NCBI RefSeq assembly: GCF_001806875.1
Contig: NZ_KV786211.1
Span: forward strand, 1-64,000
Source: Corynebacterium sp. HMSC29G08
GTDB lineage: Bacteria; Actinomycetota; Actinomycetes; Mycobacteriales; Mycobacteriaceae
Direction: 5' to 3'
DNA length: 64,000 bases
The notes below the pieces were generated by a model. The model was not told the origin of the DNA and did no database searches. It saw only the letters and a program-made list of their open reading frames with translations. Below, piece by piece: positions 63,000 through 64,000 of the stretch. The position numbers and the translations under genes were made by a program. The stretch's first letter is position 1. Each line of letters opens with the position of its first letter.

Positions 63000-64000
63000 G
63001 TGAGACTGCTCGAGACAATCACTTCACCGGCAGACCTGAACGGGTTGTCGCAGGAAGAGTTGAGCCAGCTCGCGGATGAGATTCGCCAACTGCTCATTGA
63101 AAAGGTGTCCGCTACCGGCGGTCACCTGGGTCCAAACTTGGGCGTGGTGGAGCTGACGATCGCGTTGCATCGAGTGTTCAACTCGCCGAAGGACCCGTTC
63201 ATTTTTGACACGTCGCACCAGTCCTATGTGCACAAGATCCTGACCGGGCGCGCCGGACAGTTTGATACATTGCGCCAGCGTGGAGGCCTGTCCGGCTACA
63301 CATCACGCGCGGAATCCGAACATGACTGGACTGAGTCTTCCCACGCGTCTGCATCCCTGTCGTATGCGGATGGGCTAGCGAAGGCAAAGCAGCTGCGCGG
63401 TGAAGAGGATGATCACGTGATCGCCGTAGTGGGGGACGGTGCGTTGACTGGCGGCATGTGCTGGGAGGCGCTGAACAATATTGCGGAAGGGGACCGCAAT
63501 GTGGTCATCATTGTCAATGACAATGGGCGTTCCTATTCACCAACCATCGGTGGTTTTGCGGCGAACTTGGCGCGGCTGCGCGATCATTTTGCGCAGATCC
63601 GGATCCAGCCGGGCTATGACGAGGTGATGGAGTCCGGCAAAAAGACGCTGAAGTCCATGGGCTGGGTGGGCGAGCGGACGTTTGGTGCGCTGCAGGCCCT
63701 GAAAGCTGGTGTGAAGCACCAGGTGGTGCCTACGGAGATGTTCTCTGAGCTGGGCATGAAATACGTCGGTCCTGTTGATGGACATGATCTGAAGTCGTTG
63801 CTGAACGTCTTGAATTACGCAAAGACCTATCGTGGCCCGCTGATTATCCACGTGCTGACGGAAAAAGGGCATGGTTTTGCCCCTGCTGTGAACAACGTGG
63901 CAGACCAGATGCACTCCACGGGTGTGATTGACCCGGTGACGGGTAAGTCGCTATCCAAGTCGGCTCCCGGCTGGACGTCGGTGTTTACCCAGGAGTTGTT
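63000..64000 (+). CDS. dxs: 1-deoxy-D-xylulose-5-phosphate synthase, 5' part
   Basis: First enzyme of the MEP isoprenoid pathway, thiamine diphosphate-dependent. The visible 333 codons run off the window end, about half of the full length. Features: [34 protein letters not shown], the TPP-binding [16 protein letters not shown] (Gly-Asp-Gly), [10 protein letters not shown], and [11 protein letters not shown] 63000 follows AGGAG, 12 bases upstream. An uninterrupted reading frame continues to position 64000. Confidence 0.95.
   Translation, partial: MRLLETITSPADLNGLSQEELSQLADEIRQLLIEKVSATGGHLGPNLGVVELTIALHRVFNSPKDPFIFDTSHQSYVHKILTGRAGQFDTLRQRGGLSGYTSRAESEHDWTESSHASASLSYADGLAKAKQLRGEEDDHVIAVVGDGALTGGMCWEALNNIAEGDRNVVIIVNDNGRSYSPTIGGFAANLARLRDHFAQIRIQPGYDEVMESGKKTLKSMGWVGERTFGALQALKAGVKHQVVPTEMFSELGMKYVGPVDGHDLKSLLNVLNYAKTYRGPLIIHVLTEKGHGFAPAVNNVADQMHSTGVIDPVTGKSLSKSAPGWTSVFTQEL

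Overview
The window is a high-GC actinobacterial chromosome segment from a Corynebacterium species. This rests on the gene order (gluABCD-miaB, miaA-dapF, lexA/divS-nrdR, oxyR-hrpA, galE-dtxR-sigB, sigA-ppgK, dut-DUF3710-dxs), which follows that of Corynebacterium glutamicum and C. diphtheriae, and on family-specific proteins such as DivS, DtxR, DUF3039 and DUF4192. Many genes look leaderless: a TAnnnT-type -10 box lies 6-8 bases before a GTG or ATG start. The dense sialic-acid and amino-sugar cluster suggests a strain living on animal or human mucosa; that last step is inference.

Positions 1 to about 6.2 kb are an accessory region, probably the remains of an integrated mobilisable plasmid. 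It holds a MobV-like relaxase with a long coiled-coil tail, a candidate oriT, an array of at least six perfect hairpins, two broken halves of IS21-type istA transposase genes in opposite orientations, the C-terminal half of a plasmid replication protein fused to IS sequence, and an intact two-gene unit encoding a secreted four-cysteine protein and a four-helix membrane protein. That pair is the best candidate for something undescribed (bacteriocin/immunity-like, unproven). The region sits directly downstream of gluD.

From 6.3 to 18.9 kb comes the glutamate ABC transporter gluABCD (minus strand), then miaB, a membrane protein, a HicA/HicB toxin-antitoxin pair, a GNAT protein, a DUF349 protein, a dioxygenase-fold protein, miaA, dapF and two small conserved genes. 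From 19 to 33 kb hflX is followed by a complete sialic-acid locus: nagA-nagB (minus strand), nanK-nanE, the GntR regulator nanR, the ABC importer siaEFGI (with a fused permease-ATPase SiaG) and nanA. Together these import N-acetylneuraminate and convert it through ManNAc, ManNAc-6-P, GlcNAc-6-P and GlcN-6-P to fructose-6-P. The nagA/nanK and nanR/siaE intergenic regions share a GTATGATGT element, likely the NanR operator.

From 31.7 to 46 kb lie a uracil-type permease, ptsH, the SOS module lexA/divS with nrdR, the helicase hrpA in an operon with oxyR, the divergent peroxidase pair ahpC-ahpD, a D-amino acid dehydrogenase, an Mtr4-like helicase and a PAC2 protein. From 46 kb to the end are a DUF4192 protein, galE, dtxR, sigB (SigH-type promoter, TTG start), dtd, a methyltransferase, a second helicase, sigA, ppgK, an inositol monophosphatase, dut, a TrmA-type RNA methyltransferase and the 5' part of dxs, cut by the window end. 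No rRNA, tRNA or CRISPR array was seen.
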